A stretch of 64,000 nucleotides of DNA from Streptomyces malaysiensis subsp. samsunensis (GCF_024519315.1 NZ_JANIIC010000033.1:1-64000); one strand, 5' to 3'; shown: positions 33,597 to 42,024, counted from the first letter of the stretch. The notes: a model not told the origin generated them from the letters alone. Made by a program: numbers and translations.

Positions 33597-34466
33597 CTAG
33601 CTCCCTCGGTAGACGGAGTAGCCGAACGGGGTGAGCAGCAGCGGTACGTGGTAGTGCTCACCCGGCTCGACGGCGAAGGCGACCGCGACCTCCGGGAAGA
33701 AGGCGTGGGTCAGATACGGCCCGGTCTCGAAGCGCAGCCGTGCGTGGGTGGTGCCCTCGGGGAGGGCGGGCAGATCCGTGCAGCGCCCGTCGGCGTCGGT
33801 GAGGGAGTCGGCGTGCGCCGTCCACTCCGCACCGGGCCCCGAGCGGACGGCCAGCTCGACGACCACCCCCACGGCGGGGCGGCCGATGCTGGTGTCCAGG
33901 ATGTGGGTGGACACGGATGTGGCGCCGCTCGCCATCGCCGCTCTCCTTCCGCCGGGGCCCGCGGGGCCTGAAAGGGTTTCCACCAGCCGGGTCAGCCGGA
34001 TGCGATTGATCTTTCCCAGTTCGGTGCGGACGATCTCGCGCTCGGTGTCGGCGTCATGGTGGATCCGCTCGCGCAGCGCGGCCAGCATCTCCTCGCCGGT
34101 GCGGCCGGTGGCGCAGATCAGGAAGACATGGCCATGGCGCTCCTGGTAGGCGAGGTTCAGCTCCAGCAGCTCCGCGCGCTCCGCGTCCCGCACGCCGTTC
34201 TGCTCCCGTGCCGAGGCGGCGTCGCCCGGCGCCGGCCGTCCTATGGGCGGATGCGCGGCCATCGCCTCGGCCAGGTCGGCGGCGGTGAGCCCGGTCATGG
34301 CCGCGTCGGAGGCGTCGAGCAGCTCCCCGACCGTCGCGTACGGCCGCCCGCCCGCCAGGGCGGCGCCCCAGGTCCGGCTGGCGCACACCGTACGCAGCGT
34401 CGCGGCGGCGTCCGGGTCGTCCACCGCGTTGAACCGGGCCAGCCCCGGCGGAGCACTGGAAGTCAC
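33597..34466 (-). CDS. OHCU decarboxylase / 5-hydroxyisourate hydrolase fusion
   Basis: One frame of 289 residues from GTG 34466. Residues 1-165 are OHCU decarboxylase (LARFNAVDDPDAAATLRTVC, EAMAAHPPIGRP with the catalytic His, GHVFLICATGRTGEEMLAAL). Residues 178-289 are transthyretin-like HIU hydrolase (SVSTHILDTSIGRPAVGVVV, YLTHAFFPEVAVAF, HYHVPLLLTPFGYSVYRGS with the YRGS end). Together they turn 5-hydroxyisourate into S-allantoin, as plant allantoin synthase does. In many Streptomyces these are two genes. Here the second also has its own ATG (33935) with AAGGAG 7 bases upstream, so a free hydrolase could be made too. It is the first gene of the uricase operon and the promoter implies a leaderless mRNA. 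Confidence 0.93.
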   Translation of the reverse strand: MTSSAPPGLARFNAVDDPDAAATLRTVCASRTWGAALAGGRPYATVGELLDASDAAMTGLTAADLAEAMAAHPPIGRPAPGDAASAREQNGVRDAERAELLELNLAYQERHGHVFLICATGRTGEEMLAALRERIHHDADTEREIVRTELGKINRIRLTRLVETLSGPAGPGGRRAAMASGATSVSTHILDTSIGRPAVGVVVELAVRSGPGAEWTAHADSLTDADGRCTDLPALPEGTTHARLRFETGPYLTHAFFPEVAVAFAVEPGEHYHVPLLLTPFGYSVYRGS

Positions 34467-34472
34467 TCTCGC

Positions 34473-34514
34473 AAGCTAGGAGGCTCCCTCGCCGGGCGTC
34501 AACGCTTTGTTGAA
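34473..34514 (-). promoter_or_regulatory. Promoter of the urate operon with TTCAAC-N6-TTGA element
   Basis: Read leftward: TTCAAC (34514-34509), six bases, then -35 TTGACG (34502-34497), 18-bp spacer, -10 TAGCTT (34478-34473). Transcription would start about at the GTG 34466, so the mRNA is probably leaderless. The TTCAAC-N6-TTGA arrangement, with TTGA as the -35, repeats that of the aceB promoter. Confidence 0.6.
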
Positions 34515-34599
34515 AAATCGGCGTAACGGGAGCCCCGCCGGTCGCTCCGTAGCGGGGGTACGCAGTAGGGGGTACGCGAGGGGCGCGTACCGGCTCAGG

Positions 34600-34971
34600 T
34601 CACTCCCCGCTCTTCTCGCGGTTGAGGTAGTTGTAGACGGTGAAGCGGCTCACCCCGAGGGCCCCGGCGACCGTTTCCACGCCGTGGCGCACGGAGAAGG
34701 CGCCGCGCTGTTCGAGATGGCGGACGACGGACTGCTTGGTCTTGCGGTCGAGGGCCGACAGCGGCACACCGTGGCGGCGCTGGAGGTCGGCGAGGATGCG
34801 GTCGAGCGAGTCCGAGAGATGCGGCAGCCTTACGGCCACCACCGGGCGGCCCTCCCAGGAGAGCACCACATCGTCCCCCCGGGCCCGGTCCGGGGCGATC
34901 AGCTCGCCGCCCATGGCGTCCACGAGCGGTTTCACCGCGGCGGCGAAGGGGTGGTCGGCCGGTACGCTCAC
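34600..34971 (-). CDS. Small helix-turn-helix regulator
   Basis: The product is 123 residues from ATG 34971, overlapping the upstream gene by ATGA. Residues 1-60 form a small sensor-like part (FAAAVKPLVDAMGGELIAPD, LSWEGRPVVAVRLPHLSDSL). A linker KTKQSVVRHLEQRGAFSVRH leads to a C-terminal HTH (VETVAGALGVSRFTVYNYLN REK). This resembles the YheO/HTH_22 C-terminal domain joined to a short N-domain. It is paired with a thiamine-binding-like protein and lies beside the urate operon, but a link to purine control is only a guess. Confidence 0.8.
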   Translation of the reverse strand: MSVPADHPFAAAVKPLVDAMGGELIAPDRARGDDVVLSWEGRPVVAVRLPHLSDSLDRILADLQRRHGVPLSALDRKTKQSVVRHLEQRGAFSVRHGVETVAGALGVSRFTVYNYLNREKSGE

Positions 34972-35219
34972 GCCTCGGCCTCCCCGATGACATTGACCTG
35001 GAGCGAGATCCGGGTGGCACCGGCTTCGAGGGAACTGCGCAGAAGCCGGTCCACGGCCTCCAGCACCGCCTCCGCCCCGCCCTCGGCGGTGTTGCCGAAG
35101 GGGCCGACGTCGACGGTGTCCAGCGCGGCGGCCTGAACGGTCTCGCGGGCCGCCACCGCGTGCGGCGGCACCTCGTCGAGGTCGAACGGTTCGGTGGTGA
35201 ACTCAACCCTCAATCTCAC
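34968..35219 (-). CDS. Thiamine-binding (MTH1187/YkoF-like) small protein
   Basis: The product is 83 residues from ATG 35219. It is a compact alpha/beta protein (MRLRVEFTTEPFDLDEVPPH, VQAAALDTVDVGPFGNTAEG, SLEAGATRISLQVNVIGEAE) resembling the MTH1187/YkoF thiamine-binding fold. It is translationally coupled to the HTH regulator downstream, so the pair may be a sensor with its DNA-binding partner. Ligand identity is not shown by the sequence. Confidence 0.7.
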   Translation of the reverse strand: MRLRVEFTTEPFDLDEVPPHAVAARETVQAAALDTVDVGPFGNTAEGGAEAVLEAVDRLLRSSLEAGATRISLQVNVIGEAEA

Positions 35220-35356
35220 GCCGCCAACCTACTGCGTCACGCCGTAACACGGCGCCCCCACTACGGGGGACCGAACGCCCAAGTCCCTCCCGGCGGCGGC
35301 CCGCTTCGGGGAGCATGGACGGATACCCCGTCCGCCCTTCCTCCTCGGAGCGCCCG

Positions 35357-36061
35357 ATGACAGACAACGTGCCGGTGCGTTGTCCCGCGTGCCGTCGCGA
35401 GCAGTCGTTCACACCGCCCACCTTCCCCTGTGCGTGCGGTGCGCCGGTCACCCTGCCCGTCCTCCGCGACGGCACCCCGGAGGAGCTCGGCCACCGTACC
35501 TGGGAGAACCTCTGGGTGGCGGTGAACTGCCCGTCCTGCGGCCGCCAGGGCCATTGGCCGCGGCCGGAGCTGGGCTGCGACTGCGGCGCGGTGGTCCGCG
35601 TGCCCGTGGCCGTCGCGCCGCCCCTGGCCGGCCTGGGTGCGGCGGCCGGACTCGGCGGCGCGGTGGTGCGGCGCCCGGCGTTCCGGCCGGTGACGATCCG
35701 TACGGCGCGGGACGCGGTCACCGCCGCCGCGCAGTATCTGAAGTGGCTCGGCTTCCACAGTCTGCGGCCCTCGGACGACCGGGCCGCCTCCGGGGTGGAC
35801 CTCTACGGGACGGGCGTGGTCGCCCAGGTCGATCCGACCACCCGCCCCACCGAACTGCGGGACATCGAGTGCCTGTGGCTGAACGGGCTCCAGAAGTCGG
35901 CCATGAGCGTCTTCTTCTCGCGCGCGGGCTACGCGCGGGAGGCGCGGGCGCGCGCCGACGCGCTGCACCTGCCGCTGTTCATCATGGATCTGACCGGCAC
36001 CCCGCAGCCCGTCAACGACCCGGCGGACGTGCTGATCCGGATGGGGCCGCCGGACGGCTGA
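35357..36061 (+). CDS. Zinc-ribbon protein with degenerate Mrr-like nuclease domain
   Basis: The product is 234 residues from ATG 35357, with CGGAG 7 bases upstream. Two zinc ribbons come first: Cys9/Cys12/Cys25/Cys27, and a second with CPSC at 58-61 and CDC at 74-76. From residue 115 an Mrr-like restriction-endonuclease fold can be followed: AAQYLKWLGFHSLRPSDDRA, SGVDLYGTGVVAQVD, DIECLWLNGLQKSAMSVFFS, REARARADALHLPLFIMD. The first catalytic Asp (148) is present, but the QxK strand reads Gln157-Val-Asp159, so the catalytic Lys appears replaced. It may bind DNA without cutting. It stands alone. The assignment to Mrr is by pattern only. Confidence 0.65.
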   Translation: MTDNVPVRCPACRREQSFTPPTFPCACGAPVTLPVLRDGTPEELGHRTWENLWVAVNCPSCGRQGHWPRPELGCDCGAVVRVPVAVAPPLAGLGAAAGLGGAVVRRPAFRPVTIRTARDAVTAAAQYLKWLGFHSLRPSDDRAASGVDLYGTGVVAQVDPTTRPTELRDIECLWLNGLQKSAMSVFFSRAGYAREARARADALHLPLFIMDLTGTPQPVNDPADVLIRMGPPDG

Positions 36062-36184
36062 CCCCGTCGGCACTTGTGCTCATGACCGGGGAACGCTTCC
36101 GCTGAGGGGCCGTTGAGGGGCCGCTGAGGGGCCGCCCTCCACCGTTCACCCGTCCCATCCGCTCGACCGGCCGGAGGCCGCACG

Positions 36185-36949
36185 ATGGCTGTTCCGTGGT
36201 ACCCGAGGTCATGGGCCGCGCCCATCGCCGCACTGACCCTCCTTCTGGTGACCGGCTGCGCAGGCGGCGACGAGCCGCCGCCCACGGCGGAGAGCTCCTC
36301 GGCCGCACCCGGGCCCCCGTCCGGCACACCCGCCCCGCCCACGAGCGCCACCGGCGGCGACGGCACCGGAGGCGACGGTGGAAAGAGCGTGGAGGAGGAC
36401 ATCGACGCGGCGGTCTCCGTCACCAACACCTACTGGCGGACCCATTGGCCGCAGCTGTTCACCGGCGGCTACAACCCGCCCCGGCTCCTGGGGGCCTACG
36501 ACGGCGACACCCCCGGCACCCCGGTGTGCGGCAGCGAGCCCCTCCCCGACGACAACGCCGTCTACTGCCCGGACGGCGACTACATAGCGTGGGACATGGA
36601 TCTGATGCGCTGGGGCCATGCGCGGGGCGACGCCTGGGTCTATCTGGTGATCGCCCATGAGTGGGGCCACGCCGTCCAGAACCGTCTGGACGCGGGCCTG
36701 GTCGACCTGGCCCGTGAGCTCCAGGCCGACTGCCTGGCCGGGGCGGTCCTCTTCGGCGCCGCGCAGGACGGGACGCTCACCTTCGAGGAGGGCGACACCG
36801 AGGAGCTGGCGGACGCCCTGACCGCACTCGCCGACAGGACCCCGTGGACCGATATCGCCGACCACGGCGACGCCTCCCAGCGAGTCTCCTACTTCAGCCG
36901 TGGCGCGCGCTCGGGGGTGAAGTCCTGCCTGCCGAACGTCATCCAGTGA
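36185..36949 (+). CDS. Lipoprotein zinc metallopeptidase (neutral zinc metallopeptidase family)
   Basis: The product is 254 residues from ATG 36185, with GGAGG 8 bases upstream. The signal peptide ends in the lipobox LVTGC at about residue 25. A Ser/Pro/Gly-rich linker runs to residue 65. The peptidase part has DNAVYCPDGDYIAWDMDLMR, VYLVIAHEWGHAVQNRLD (zinc site HEWGH with the catalytic Glu) and ELQADCLAGAVLFG with the downstream Glu, the layout of YpfJ-type zinc metallopeptidases. It should sit on the outer face of the membrane and cleave envelope or secreted proteins. It stands alone. Confidence 0.9.
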   Translation: MAVPWYPRSWAAPIAALTLLLVTGCAGGDEPPPTAESSSAAPGPPSGTPAPPTSATGGDGTGGDGGKSVEEDIDAAVSVTNTYWRTHWPQLFTGGYNPPRLLGAYDGDTPGTPVCGSEPLPDDNAVYCPDGDYIAWDMDLMRWGHARGDAWVYLVIAHEWGHAVQNRLDAGLVDLARELQADCLAGAVLFGAAQDGTLTFEEGDTEELADALTALADRTPWTDIADHGDASQRVSYFSRGARSGVKSCLPNVIQ

Positions 36950-37107
36950 CGGGCAGCGGCGTGGGGGCGGCCGGTGACAGGGTCCGGTGACGGGCAGGGA
37001 ATGACAGCGGCCCGGTGACGGGCGGCGTTTCCCGGGCGCGGGTGACGGGCGGCGGTTCCCGGCGCGGGGTTGTGGGCCCCTGCTGTGACAGAGGGGCCCG
37101 CATCTCA

Positions 37108-38832
37108 TCAGTGGTGCGCGGCCTGGGGTTCGGCCCGCTCGACCGGCGTTTCCGATCTGGCCGGATCGGCCCCGGACCGGGTTTCGGGCAGCAGCTCCCG
37201 GGCGGCCGCCTCGCGCAGCTCGACCTTGCGGACCTTGCCGCTGACCGTCATCGGGAAGGCGTCCATGAGCCGCAGATAGCGGGGGACCTTGTAGTGGGCG
37301 AGGCGTCCCCGGCAGAAGCGGGAGAGCTCATCGCGGGTGAGGGTCCTGGCGCCCTCGCGCAGGATCACGCAGGCCAGGATCTCCTCGCCGTACTTCTCGT
37401 CCGGTACGCCGACCACCTGCACATCCGCGATCTTGGGGTGGGTGTGCAGGAACTCCTCGATCTCCCGCGGATAGACGTTCTCCCCACCACGGACGATCAT
37501 GTCCTTGATCCGGCCGACGATCTGGACGTATCCCTCTCCGTCCATCACCGCGAGGTCGCCGGTGTGCATCCAGCGCGCCGAGTCGATCGCCTCGTCGGTC
37601 CGCTCGGGCTCCTGCCAGTAGCCGAGCATCACCGAGTAGCCGCGGGTGCACAGCTCACCGCGGGTGCCGCGGGGCACGGTCGCCCCGGTCGCCGGGTCGA
37701 CGATCTTGACCTCGACATGCGGCATCACCTGGCCGACGGTCGAGGTACGGCGTACGAGCTCGTCATCGGGCCTGGTCTGGGTGGAGACCGGTGAGGTCTC
37801 GGTCATGCCGTAGCAGATGGACACCTCCTCCATGTGCATCTCGGCGACCACCCGCCGCATCACCTCCACCGGGCAGGGCGATCCGGCCATGATCCCGGTG
37901 CGCAGCGAGCTGAGGTCGAAGGTGGCGAAGTCCGGCAGGGCCAGCTCGGCGATGAACATGGTGGGGACGCCGTACAGCGCGGTGCAGCGCTCCCGTTCGA
38001 CGGCGGCCAGGGTGGCGACGGGGTCGAAGCCGGGGGCGGGGATGACCACGCAGGCGCCGTGGGTGGCGGCCGCGAGGTTGCCCATCACCATGCCGAAGCA
38101 GTGGTAGAAGGGCACCGGCACACAGATCCGGTCCGCGGAGGTGTAGCGGACGGTCTCCCCCACGAAGAAGCCGTTGTTGAGGATGTTGTGGTGGGAGAGG
38201 GTGGCGCCCTTGGGGAAGCCGGTGGTACCGGAGGTGTACTGGATGTTGACCGCGTCGTCGCAGCCGATCCGGGCCTCCCGCTCGGCCAGCCGCCCGGGGG
38301 CCACATCGGCTCCGGCGCGCACCAGACCGTCCCAGGTCCGGTCGCCGATGTAGATGACATCGCGCAGCGCGGGGCAGGCCGACCGCACCTGCTCGACCAT
38401 CCGGCGGTAGTCGCTGGTCTTGTGCGCGGTGGAGGAGACCAGGACCGAGATTCCGGCCTGCTGGAGTACGTACCGCAGCTCATGGACGCGGTACGCGGGG
38501 TTGATATTGACCATGATGGCGCCGATGCGGGCGGTGGCGTACTGCAACAGCACCCATTCGGGGCAGTTGATGGCCCAGATACCGACCCGGTCGCCCTTGG
38601 CGACCCCCTTGGCCATCAGCCCGAGCGCGACCTCCTCGACCGACCGGCCGAACTCGGCGTAGGTCCATCGTCGGCCGGAGGGGATGTCGACGAGCGCCTC
38701 GCGCTCGCCGTACAGCTCGACGGCGCGGCCCAGGGCGGTGCCGATGGTCTCGCCGAGCAGCGGGAGGTCACTGGGTCCGCTGGCGTAGGAGAGCCCGGCT
38801 GAGCTCGGTGGGTCGGAGGTCAGGTCGGTCAT
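37108..38832 (-). CDS. Acyl-CoA synthetase (AMP-forming, ACSF2-like)
   Basis: The product is 574 residues from ATG 38832. Motifs of the ANL superfamily appear in order: INCPEWVLLQYATARIGAIM, P-loop YTSGTTGFPKGATLSH, VPFYHCFGMVMGNL, ICYGMTETSPVSTQTRP, ARWMHTGDLAVMDGEGYVQI, GRIKDMIVRGGENVYPREIE and the C-terminal catalytic Lys in MTVSGKVRKVELRE. The overall match is to medium/long-chain fatty acid CoA ligases of the ACSF2 group. It activates a carboxylic acid to its CoA ester. A second acyl-CoA synthetase lies 73 bp upstream in the same direction, next to a divergent LuxR regulator, so all three may serve one fatty or aromatic acid pathway. Confidence 0.92.
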   Translation of the reverse strand: MTDLTSDPPSSAGLSYASGPSDLPLLGETIGTALGRAVELYGEREALVDIPSGRRWTYAEFGRSVEEVALGLMAKGVAKGDRVGIWAINCPEWVLLQYATARIGAIMVNINPAYRVHELRYVLQQAGISVLVSSTAHKTSDYRRMVEQVRSACPALRDVIYIGDRTWDGLVRAGADVAPGRLAEREARIGCDDAVNIQYTSGTTGFPKGATLSHHNILNNGFFVGETVRYTSADRICVPVPFYHCFGMVMGNLAAATHGACVVIPAPGFDPVATLAAVERERCTALYGVPTMFIAELALPDFATFDLSSLRTGIMAGSPCPVEVMRRVVAEMHMEEVSICYGMTETSPVSTQTRPDDELVRRTSTVGQVMPHVEVKIVDPATGATVPRGTRGELCTRGYSVMLGYWQEPERTDEAIDSARWMHTGDLAVMDGEGYVQIVGRIKDMIVRGGENVYPREIEEFLHTHPKIADVQVVGVPDEKYGEEILACVILREGARTLTRDELSRFCRGRLAHYKVPRYLRLMDAFPMTVSGKVRKVELREAAARELLPETRSGADPARSETPVERAEPQAAHH

Positions 38833-38905
38833 GGGAGCTCCTTGTGTTCACGTTCACGTACGCCTTCACGTTCGTGAGGGTGGGTCATCATATGAGCGTC
38901 AGTCA

Positions 38906-40648
38906 TCAGATCTCCTCATGAAACTCGATACCGCCCCCCTGTGCCGTGCGTTCACGCAGCTCGATCCGGCGAATCTTCCCGGAAACCGTCTTGGGGAGGT
39001 CGGCGAACTCCAATCGGCGGATCCGCTTGTACGGCGCGAGCACCGCGCGGGAGTGCGCGAACAGCGTCTTCGCGGTGTCCGGGCCGGGCTCCCAGCCCTC
39101 CGCGAGCACGATGTACGCCTTCGGCACGGCGAGCCGCACCGGATCGGGGGCCGGGACGACGGCGGCCTCCGCGACCGCCTCGTGCTCCAGCAGCGCGCTC
39201 TCCAGCTCGAACGGTGAGATCTTGTAGTCGGACGCCTTGAAGACGTCGTCGGCGCGGCCGATGTAGGTGATGTAGCCGTCGGCGTCGCGCGAACCGATGT
39301 CCCCGGTGCGGTAGTAGCCGCCCGCGGTGGCCTCGGCGGTGCGCTCCTCATCGCCCTCGTAGCCGGTCATCAGGCCGACGGGGCGGCCCTCGGGGCCGGT
39401 GAGGTCCAGGCAGATCTCGCCCTCGTCGCCGGGCCGGCCGGTGACCGGATCGAGCAGGGCGACCCGGAACCCGGGGGTCGGCCGCCCCATCGAACCGGGC
39501 TTGAGCGGCTGTCCGGGGCTGTTGGCCACCTGAACGGCGGTCTCGGTCTGGCCGAAACCATCCCGGATGGTCACCCCCCAGGCGCGCCGCACATGCTCGA
39601 TGACCTCGGGGTTGAGCGGCTCGCCCGCGGCGACGGCCTCACGGGGCGGGGTGCGCAGCAAGGTGAGATCGGCCTGGATGAGCATCCGCCAGACGGTGGG
39701 CGGGGCACAGAAGGTGGTGATGCCGCAGCGGTCCATCTCGGCCATCAGACGGGTGGCGTCGAAGCGCGTGTAGTTGTGGACGAAGACGGTGGCCTCGGCG
39801 TTCCAGGGGGCGAAGAGATTCGACCAGGCGTGCTTGGCCCATCCGGGGGAGGAGATGTTGAGGTGGACGTCGCCCGGCCGGACCCCGATCCAGTACATCG
39901 TCGACAGATGTCCGATCGGGTACGAGATGTGAGTGTGCTCGACCAGCTTGGGGCGGGCGGTGGTGCCGGAGGTGAAGTACAGCATCAGGGGGTCGGTGGC
40001 GAGGGTGGGGCCACCGGGGACGAAGGGGTCGTCGGTGCCGGTGGCATCCGCTGTGATGGCCGCCGGGCCGTTCGCGGTGATGTCCGCCGGGACGGCCGAG
40101 GTTCCGGCGTCCTCGTAGGCGAGCCAGCCCGCGGACGCGCCGCCGACCGCGATCCGGGTGTAGTCGCCCGCCACGCCCGCGAACTTGCCGGTGTCCCCGG
40201 CCCGGACGATCACATGACCCGCCCGACCGCGCTCGATGCGGTCGGCGAGGTCGAGCGGGCCGAGCAGCGGCGTGGCGGGGATGACCACGGCGCGCAGCTT
40301 CATCGCGGCCAGCGCGGTCTCCCACAGCTCGACCTGGTTGCCGAGCATGACCACGATGCGGTCACCGGCCCGGACGCCCCGGTCGCGCAGCCAGTTCGCG
40401 GCCCGGTTGGAGCGGCGGCGCAGCGCCTCGAACGTCAGGCGGATCTCGCTCCCGTCCTCCTCGACGATGTGCAGTGCGGCGCGGTCGCCGCTCCGCGCGG
40501 CGATCCCGTCGAACCAGTCCAGGGCCCAGTTGAACCGCTCCGGGCGTGGCCAGCCGAACCCCTCGTACGCCGCCGTGTAGTCCTCGCGGTGGCCGAGCAG
40601 GAAGTCCCGTGCCGCGCGGAAGTCGTGGGACGGATTCATTGCTGTCAC
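38906..40648 (-). CDS. Acyl-CoA synthetase (medium-chain ACSM-like)
   Basis: The product is 580 residues from GTG 40648, four bases after AGGAGG. The ATG four codons later is a weaker alternative. ANL motifs: YFTSGTTARPKLVEHTHISY, ISSPGWAKHAWSNLFAPWNA (typical of the medium-chain ACSM group), DGFGQTETAVQVANSPGQ, YYRTGDIGSRDADGYITYIG, RADDVFKASDYKISPFELES and the C-terminal PKTVSGKIRRIELRE with the catalytic Lys. It forms acyl-CoA from a medium-chain or similar acid. Divergent from the GAF-LuxR gene, with a dyad between them. Confidence 0.92.
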   Translation of the reverse strand: MTAMNPSHDFRAARDFLLGHREDYTAAYEGFGWPRPERFNWALDWFDGIAARSGDRAALHIVEEDGSEIRLTFEALRRRSNRAANWLRDRGVRAGDRIVVMLGNQVELWETALAAMKLRAVVIPATPLLGPLDLADRIERGRAGHVIVRAGDTGKFAGVAGDYTRIAVGGASAGWLAYEDAGTSAVPADITANGPAAITADATGTDDPFVPGGPTLATDPLMLYFTSGTTARPKLVEHTHISYPIGHLSTMYWIGVRPGDVHLNISSPGWAKHAWSNLFAPWNAEATVFVHNYTRFDATRLMAEMDRCGITTFCAPPTVWRMLIQADLTLLRTPPREAVAAGEPLNPEVIEHVRRAWGVTIRDGFGQTETAVQVANSPGQPLKPGSMGRPTPGFRVALLDPVTGRPGDEGEICLDLTGPEGRPVGLMTGYEGDEERTAEATAGGYYRTGDIGSRDADGYITYIGRADDVFKASDYKISPFELESALLEHEAVAEAAVVPAPDPVRLAVPKAYIVLAEGWEPGPDTAKTLFAHSRAVLAPYKRIRRLEFADLPKTVSGKIRRIELRERTAQGGGIEFHEEI

Positions 40649-40709
40649 TTGTCCTCCTGAATGGCGTACCGCTCGCTAGCATCGTGCGACGGGTGATCTG
40701 AGTCTCACT

Positions 40710-40725
40710 ACCCCCGGACGGGGGT
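40710..40725. promoter_or_regulatory. Dyad between acyl-CoA synthetase and LuxR genes
   Basis: ACCCCC-GGAC-GGGGGT is a perfect 6-bp-arm inverted repeat ending 8 bp before the LuxR start. It either is an operator for that regulator or folds in the mRNA and covers its ribosome-binding region. Confidence 0.4.
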
Positions 40726-40733
40726 GGCGCTGG

Positions 40734-41699
40734 ATGCGGGAGGTGGCCGTGGCGGGATCGGACGGGGCCGTCGACGTACGGAGCACACTTCAGCGGATGC
40801 GCCGACGCGGTGGGCTGCCCGTCGCGTTCGGCGGACTGTCCTCCGGCTCGCGGCAGTTCCGGATCTCGGAACTCACCGGCACCACGACCAACTCCCTACG
40901 GGACCTGGCCGTCACACCCGGCAACGGCCTGGGCGGCAAGGTCCTCACCATGTCCCGGCCGATCTCAGTGGCGGACTACCCCACCTCGCGGGCGATCAGC
41001 CATGAGTACGACGCGGCGGTGGGTGCGGAAGGGCTGCGCTCGATGCTCGCGGTGCCGGTGGTGGTGCGCGGGCAGGTGCGCGGAGTGCTGTACGGCGCGC
41101 TGCGCCAGCCGCTGTTGCTCGGCGACCGCGCGCTGAGCGCGGCCGTGGAGGCGGCCCGCGAGCTGGAGCGGGCGCTGGAGCGCGAACTGGCGCAGGAGCT
41201 GGCGGCGCGGGACGAGGCGCGGCGGCTGCTGGCGGAGGCGCGGCAGCGGCGGCAGCGGGCGCGGTGGGCGCCGACGGCGGAATCGGTGGAGCCGTTGGCG
41301 TCGTTGGCGTCGGTGGAATCGCTGGAGTCGGTGGCGTGGACCGATCCGGCGGTGTGGGAGGAGGTGCGCGAGGCCCATGGCGATCTGCGGGCCCTGGCGC
41401 ACCGGGTGCCCGACCCCCAGCTGCGGGCGGAGATTCTCACCGCCTGCGGGCGGCTGGCCAGGGCCACCTCGGGGCGCGGCCGGGAGCGGGGCCGACCGCA
41501 CGGGGTGGATCTGTCGCCGCGCGAGGTGGATGTGCTGGCGTGTGTGGCGTCGGGGGCGACGAATTCGGCGGCGGCGGAGCGGTTGGGGCTGCGGCCGGAG
41601 ACGGTCAAGAGCTATTTGCGGTCCTCCATGCGGAAGTTGGGGGCCCATACGCGTCTCCACGCCGTGGTCGAGGCCCGCCGGGCGGGGCTGCTGCCTTAG
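40734..41699 (+). CDS. GAF-LuxR type transcriptional regulator
   Basis: The product is 321 residues from ATG 40734. Residues 10-150 form a GAF-like sensor domain (LPVAFGGLSSGSRQFRISEL, VADYPTSRAISHEYDAAVGA, SMLAVPVVVRGQVRGVLYGA). A long charged helix (LERALERELAQELAARDEAR) and an Ala/Val/Ser-Leu-rich linker follow. The C-terminal LuxR HTH shows LSPREVDVLACVASGATNSA and RLGLRPETVKSYLRSSMRKL. It lacks a receiver domain, so it responds to a ligand rather than a kinase. It is divergent from two acyl-CoA synthetase genes, which are its likely targets. Confidence 0.9.
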   Translation: MREVAVAGSDGAVDVRSTLQRMRRRGGLPVAFGGLSSGSRQFRISELTGTTTNSLRDLAVTPGNGLGGKVLTMSRPISVADYPTSRAISHEYDAAVGAEGLRSMLAVPVVVRGQVRGVLYGALRQPLLLGDRALSAAVEAARELERALERELAQELAARDEARRLLAEARQRRQRARWAPTAESVEPLASLASVESLESVAWTDPAVWEEVREAHGDLRALAHRVPDPQLRAEILTACGRLARATSGRGRERGRPHGVDLSPREVDVLACVASGATNSAAAERLGLRPETVKSYLRSSMRKLGAHTRLHAVVEARRAGLLP

Positions 41700-42024
41700 C
41701 GCGCGTTCTCGGGTCGGTCGGGTGCGGCGCCGTTTCGCGCCTTCGGCGCATTTGAGCAGCGGGGCAGGGGGTGGGAGGCGCGGCGGCGTCGCCGGGCGCC
41801 GGGGTGGCGGGCGTGGGGACGGTGGCGGCTTCCGTGGCTCGGGGGCCGAGGTCTCTCCGGACCGCGGGCCCTCTGGGTAGCCCTTCGGAAATTGCTTGAT
41901 CTGGAGCAACTATCGCGTCAAGCGGTCCCCCGCCGTGACCCAACGCTCCCCCGGGGCGCACCACGGTCATATGGGGCGATATCCTGCACTGAGGTCAGTG
42001 CTCACGACACGGGAGGTGAGGTCC
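41700..42024 (+). other. Leader region upstream of corA
   Basis: 325 bp without a main gene. Near its end a perfect dyad GCACTGA-gg-TCAGTGC (41986-42001) follows a TATCCT that could be a -10 box at 41980-41985, so transcripts may begin around 41992 in the dyad. The SD of the leader ORF (GGGAGGTGAGG) is at 42011-42021. The left part shows nothing I can support. Confidence 0.5.

Noticed and set aside
37108..41699. Two acyl-CoA synthetases and LuxR gene as a natural-product cluster
   Set aside because: No PKS, NRPS, terpene or tailoring genes are adjacent. The set fits primary fatty or aromatic acid activation.
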